This document shows positions 7,285 through 9,862 of a DNA stretch of 9,862 nucleotides, piece by piece. The DNA is taken from NCBI GenBank assembly GCA_017442465.1, contig JAFRZQ010000129.1, forward strand, positions 1-9,862, written 5' to 3'. Source of the DNA: Anaerotignum sp. (GTDB lineage: Bacteria > Bacillota > Clostridia > Lachnospirales > Anaerotignaceae). Both the position numbers and the translations under genes were made by a program. Under the pieces are notes generated by a model. It was not told the origin of the DNA. It ran no database searches and was given only the letters and a program-made list of their open reading frames with translations. The first letter of the stretch is position 1, and the number at the start of each line of letters is the position of its first letter.

Positions 7285-7333
7285 TTTATGTATAAAATCT
7301 GTGCTAACCAGATAACTTAAGGGAGGCTGAAGT

Positions 7334-8263
7334 ATGGAATTCAAACACAATATCTTAGATATCAACGGTCTGAAAGTCGGTCAGGCAGAAAACGTCACTG
7401 CAAAAACCGGCGTTACCGTAGTTCTTGCAGAAAACGGTGCCGTCTGCGGCGTGGATGTAAGGGGTGCTGCCCCCGGCACAAGGGAAACAGATCTGCTGGA
7501 CCCCGTTAATGCCATGGAAAAAGTGCAGGCTGTCGTATTATCCGGCGGTTCCGCTTTTGGTCTGGAAGCAGCCAGCGGTGTCATGGACTGGCTGGAAGAA
7601 AAAAATATCGGCTTTGATGTTGGTGTTACAAAGGTACCTATCGTGCCCGCAGCGGTCCTGTTTGATCTGGGTTATGGCGATCCTTTCACCAGACCCGATA
7701 AGGCCATGGGCAGACAGGCCTGCGAAAATGCCTCCGATTCCATCCTGCTGGAAGGTGACCATGGTGCCGGCTGTGGAGCAACCGTGGGCAAACTGAGGGG
7801 CATGGAATACTGCACCAACAGCGGTATCGGCAGTTGGTGCGAAATGACAGAAAACGGCATCAAGGTAGCAGCTTTGATCGCAGTCAATGCCTTTGGCGAT
7901 GTTTATGAAAATGGAAAGATCATTGCCGGTACAAAAGATGATAACGGCAATTTCATTTCTGCGGAAGAAGGCGTCATCCAAATGGCATCGTCCCTTTCCT
8001 TCAGCGGAAAAAATACCACCATCGGCGTCATTGCCACCAATGTAAAGCTGACAAAAGCCCAGGCAAAAAAGGTTGCCGGTATGGCCCATGACGGCCTTGC
8101 AAGATGCATTCGCCCCATCCATACCACCATGGACGGCGATACGCTTTTCTGTCTTTCCACAGAGGAGATCGAAATGCCTGCAGCTCCTGTGGATGTCGTT
8201 GGTATCCTTGCCGCAAAGGCGACAGAACAGGCAGTCATCCGTGCTGTAAAAGCTGCAAAGTAA
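7334..8263 (+). CDS. P1-family (S58, DmpA/NylC-like) self-processing hydrolase
   Basis: 309 residues. The family comprises N-terminal-nucleophile hydrolases that cleave themselves into two chains and expose a Thr or Ser nucleophile; known members are the aminopeptidase DmpA, beta-peptidyl aminopeptidases and the nylon-oligomer hydrolase NylC. Visible hallmarks are GVDVRGAAPGTRETDLL (39-55), VVLSGGSAFGLEAASGVMDWLEE (67-89, oxyanion region), GAGCGATVGK (144-153) and GKNTTIGVIATN (225-236). Self-cleavage is expected at Asn227-Thr228, making Thr228 the nucleophile, as in NylC. MAHDGLARCIRPIHTTMDGDT (250-270) completes the active-site half. There is no signal peptide, so it is cytosolic. The start is set by GGAGG 7 nt upstream. 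The real substrate (D-amino-acid, beta-peptide or other amide) cannot be read from the sequence. Confidence 0.9.
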   Translation: MEFKHNILDINGLKVGQAENVTAKTGVTVVLAENGAVCGVDVRGAAPGTRETDLLDPVNAMEKVQAVVLSGGSAFGLEAASGVMDWLEEKNIGFDVGVTKVPIVPAAVLFDLGYGDPFTRPDKAMGRQACENASDSILLEGDHGAGCGATVGKLRGMEYCTNSGIGSWCEMTENGIKVAALIAVNAFGDVYENGKIIAGTKDDNGNFISAEEGVIQMASSLSFSGKNTTIGVIATNVKLTKAQAKKVAGMAHDGLARCIRPIHTTMDGDTLFCLSTEEIEMPAAPVDVVGILAAKATEQAVIRAVKAAK

Positions 8264-8291
8264 TCAGATAAATTAGAACAAAAAGACAAGG

Positions 8292-8330
8292 GATAAGTAT
8301 TTCTTATCTGCTGGCATCAGAATTTTTATT
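8292..8330 (+). terminator. Weak hairpin after the P1-peptidase gene
   Basis: A perfect 6-bp inverted repeat GATAAG-TATTT-CTTATC (8292-8308) begins 28 nt after the stop codon. A T-rich run appears only about 14 nt later, and the stem is AT-rich, so it is at best a weak terminator. Confidence 0.3.
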
Positions 8331-8379
8331 TCATTTGGTCAAAAAAACACAAATTTCTATTTTCTGATAGAATTGATTG

Positions 8380-8388
8380 TGATACAAT
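8380..8388 (+). promoter_or_regulatory. Probable extended -10 promoter of the GMP synthase gene
   Basis: TGATACAAT gives an extended -10 (TG-N-TACAAT, five of six to consensus) about 58 nt before the ATG. The -35 position has only AT-rich sequence without a good hexamer. I saw no purine-riboswitch-like fold in the 183-nt gap between the P1 gene and this one. Confidence 0.55.
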
Positions 8389-8446
8389 AAATCCAGTTAA
8401 GAAATTCGCATAACTAATCCAATTTATAATAAAACGGGAGGTTACT

Positions 8447-9736
8447 ATGAAACAGGATATGATTTTGATTCTGGACCTGGGCAGCACAGAAAATCCCAAG
8501 ATTGCCCGTGAGATCCGTGCGATGGGTGTTTACACAGAAATCCACCCTCATGACATTTCCGCAGAAGAACTGGCAGCACTGCCCGGCGTGAAAGGTATCA
8601 TTCTGAACGGCGGCGAAAACCGTGTGGTTGACGGCGTTGAAATCGATGCTTCCGAAGCAGTTTATGGTGCTGGTTTCCCCATCCTGAAAGCTGACCACAA
8701 AGGCGGCGCAGCATTCCCTGCAGACGATGCAGAAAGAGCAGCTGTACTGAAAGCTTTCGTATTTGACGAATGTAAAGCAGAAGCAAACTGGACAATCGAA
8801 AACTTTATCGATGACCAGGTAGAACTGATCAAACGTCAGGTTGGCGACAAAAAAGTTCTGCTGGCTCTGTCCGGCGGCGTTGACTCTTCCGTAGTAGCGG
8901 CCCTGCTGATCCGTGCTATTGGCAAACAGCTGACATGTGTACATGTAAACCATGGTCTGCTGCGTAAAGGTGAACCCGAAGAAGTTGTTCGTGTATTCCG
9001 CGATGAAATGGATGCAAACCTTGTTTACGTAGATGCTGTTGACCGTTTCCTGGACAAACTGGCTGGCGTAGCTGATCCCGAAACAAAACGTAAAGTGATC
9101 GGCGTAGAATTCATCCGTGTATTTGAAGAAGAAGCAAGAAAACTGGAAGGCATCGAATTCCTGGGTCAGGGTACTATCTACCCCGATATCATCGAATCCG
9201 GTACAAAGACAGTAAAAGCAGTAAAATCCCACCACAACGTAGGCGGCCTGCCTGAAGATTTGCAGTTTGCACTGGTAGAACCCCTGAAAATGCTGTTCAA
9301 GGACGAAGTTCGTGCCGTAGGTAAAGCACTGGGCCTGCCCGATGGTATGGTTTACAGACAGCCCTTCCCCGGCCCCGGTCTGGGTGTTCGTTGTCTGGGT
9401 GCCATCACAAGAGACAGACTGGAAGCTGTTCGTGAATCCGACGCGATCCTGCGTGAAGAATTTGCGAAAAACGGTCTGGAAGGTAAAGTATGGCAGTACT
9501 TCACAGCAATCCCCGACATCAAATCCGTTGGTGTTCGTGACCACAAACGTGCAGACGAATGGTGTGTAATCATCCGTGCCGTTAATACAGTAGACGCAAT
9601 GACAGCAACAGTTGAAAATGTTCCTTTTGACCTGCTGCAGCACATCACAGCTCGTATCACCAGCGAAGTTGCCGGCGTAAACCGTGTTCTGTTTGACCTG
9701 ACACCAAAGCCCACAGGCACAATCGAGTGGGAATGA
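8447..9736 (+). CDS. guaA: GMP synthase with a truncated, triad-less glutaminase domain (ammonia-dependent type inferred)
   Basis: 429 residues versus about 510-525 in usual GuaA. The synthetase half is complete: ATP-pyrophosphatase P-loop LSGGVDSS (141-148), VNHGLLRKGE (167-176), KSHHNVGGLP (260-269), PFPGPGLGVRCLG (307-319) and the C-terminal GTIEWE. It should adenylate XMP and aminate it to GMP, the last step of guanine nucleotide synthesis. The N-terminal amidotransferase part is only about 110 residues. The opening strands (ILILDLGSTENPKIAREI, IILNGG) and the last helix (LKAFVFDECKAEANWTIENFI) are recognisable. The middle is missing: GICYG is replaced by LKADHKGG, and no FHPE motif remains, so Cys, His and Glu are all absent. 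Glutamine cannot be hydrolysed by this chain; free ammonia or a partner is needed. The frame is clean, a GGGAGG site lies upstream, and codon use looks like that of a well-expressed gene. Confidence 0.93.
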   Translation: MKQDMILILDLGSTENPKIAREIRAMGVYTEIHPHDISAEELAALPGVKGIILNGGENRVVDGVEIDASEAVYGAGFPILKADHKGGAAFPADDAERAAVLKAFVFDECKAEANWTIENFIDDQVELIKRQVGDKKVLLALSGGVDSSVVAALLIRAIGKQLTCVHVNHGLLRKGEPEEVVRVFRDEMDANLVYVDAVDRFLDKLAGVADPETKRKVIGVEFIRVFEEEARKLEGIEFLGQGTIYPDIIESGTKTVKAVKSHHNVGGLPEDLQFALVEPLKMLFKDEVRAVGKALGLPDGMVYRQPFPGPGLGVRCLGAITRDRLEAVRESDAILREEFAKNGLEGKVWQYFTAIPDIKSVGVRDHKRADEWCVIIRAVNTVDAMTATVENVPFDLLQHITARITSEVAGVNRVLFDLTPKPTGTIEWE

Positions 9737-9747
9737 CCCACGGAATC

Positions 9748-9778
9748 CGAAAAAGCCTTGATATATAAGGGTTTTTCG
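9748..9778 (+). terminator. Probable terminator of the GMP synthase gene
   Basis: Stem CGAAAAAgCCTT / AAGGgTTTTTCG with one G-G mismatch and a GATATAT loop, starting 12 nt after the stop. The U-run is inside the 3' arm, as in many A-tract/U-tract hairpins, which may also act on the opposite strand. Confidence 0.65.
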
Positions 9779-9862
9779 CCTCTCCAAAGTCGTCCCGCGG
9801 ACAAATTGAGGACACTAGCTTTTTTGCTAGAATAATATCAAGATGTCTCATCGCTCTCAAAT
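9779..9862. other. Unassigned right edge with a small hairpin and possible gene start
   Basis: After the terminator there is GTCC-CGC-GGAC (9793-9803 region), then a perfect CTAGC-TTTTTT-GCTAG inverted repeat (9815-9830), and an ATG at 9843 open to the window edge (MSHRSQ) without a convincing ribosome binding site. It could be the beginning of another gene or of an insertion element, but 84 nt are too few to decide. Confidence 0.3.

Noticed and set aside
7334..8263. P1-family hydrolase as ammonia donor for the truncated GMP synthase
   Set aside because: The genes are adjacent on one strand, but the family cleaves peptide or amide bonds and is not known as a glutaminase; the 183-nt gap with a separate promoter gives no evidence of coupling.
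8264..8446. Purine riboswitch upstream of guaA
   Set aside because: I could not find the conserved purine-aptamer core or three-stem arrangement; only a small AT-rich hairpin and a promoter-like -10 are visible.
8447..8790. Sequencing frameshift as the cause of the short GuaA N-terminus
   Set aside because: The frame is continuous, both flanks align in the same frame, no GICYG-like codons appear in other frames nearby, and there is no room for the missing ~260 nt.
8936..8954. TGTACATGTA within guaA as another BlaI operator
   Set aside because: It lies deep in coding sequence, lacks the ACTACA/TGTAGT arms and has no promoter nearby.
8414..9787. Long minus-strand open frame (457 codons) antisense to guaA
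   Set aside because: Very Cys/Phe/Gln-rich low-quality composition, caused by the biased codon use of guaA on the other strand.

Overview
The window looks like chromosomal DNA from an anaerobic low-to-mid-GC Firmicute, most likely of class Clostridia (Lachnospirales-like). The basis is the gene content: a murA-ftsQ/divIB-DUF881-sbp-ftsZ segment of the division and cell-wall (dcw) cluster, a BlaI/BlaR1-type pair, strong AGGAGG-like ribosome binding sites and Bacillus-type promoters. The genus cannot be fixed from the sequence alone.

Left part, minus strand (1-2720): a three-gene unit reads right to left as blaI-like repressor, M56/BlaR1-like membrane metalloprotease, then a small membrane protein cut by the window edge. 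Adjacent genes overlap by 4 and 8 nt. A near-consensus promoter (TTGACA-17-TAGTAT) carries two perfect ACTACA-N2-TGTAGT palindromes, one between the -35 and -10 and one just after the expected transcription start. This is the layout of a self-repressing BlaI operon. The protease carries a ~345-residue extracytoplasmic region with no penicillin-binding motif, so the inducer is probably not a classical beta-lactam bound through a BlaR1 sensor.

Middle, minus strand (2720-7191): murA, ftsQ, a DUF881 gene, sbp and ftsZ are tightly packed (murA and ftsQ overlap by 32 nt; the DUF881 gene and sbp are 2 nt apart). ftsZ lies after a 134-nt gap with a probable promoter of its own and ends at a clear intrinsic terminator. 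They link peptidoglycan precursor synthesis (MurA) to divisome assembly (FtsQ, FtsZ). ftsA is absent between sbp and ftsZ, only one DUF881 gene is present, and the spoIIGA-sigE pair often found after ftsZ in spore-formers is not there; the BlaI-type unit occupies that place.

Right part, plus strand (7192-9862): a divergent 142-nt promoter region leads to a P1-family (DmpA/NylC-like) self-processing N-terminal-nucleophile hydrolase. Next comes a GMP synthase gene with its own promoter region. The GMP synthase has an intact ATP-pyrophosphatase and C-terminal domain, but its glutamine amidotransferase domain is reduced to about 110 residues and lacks the catalytic Cys-His-Glu triad. It should depend on free ammonia or on a separate ammonia source. 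This is the most unusual feature of the window. The last ~80 nt hold a hairpin and a possible start of another gene or insertion element, unresolved.
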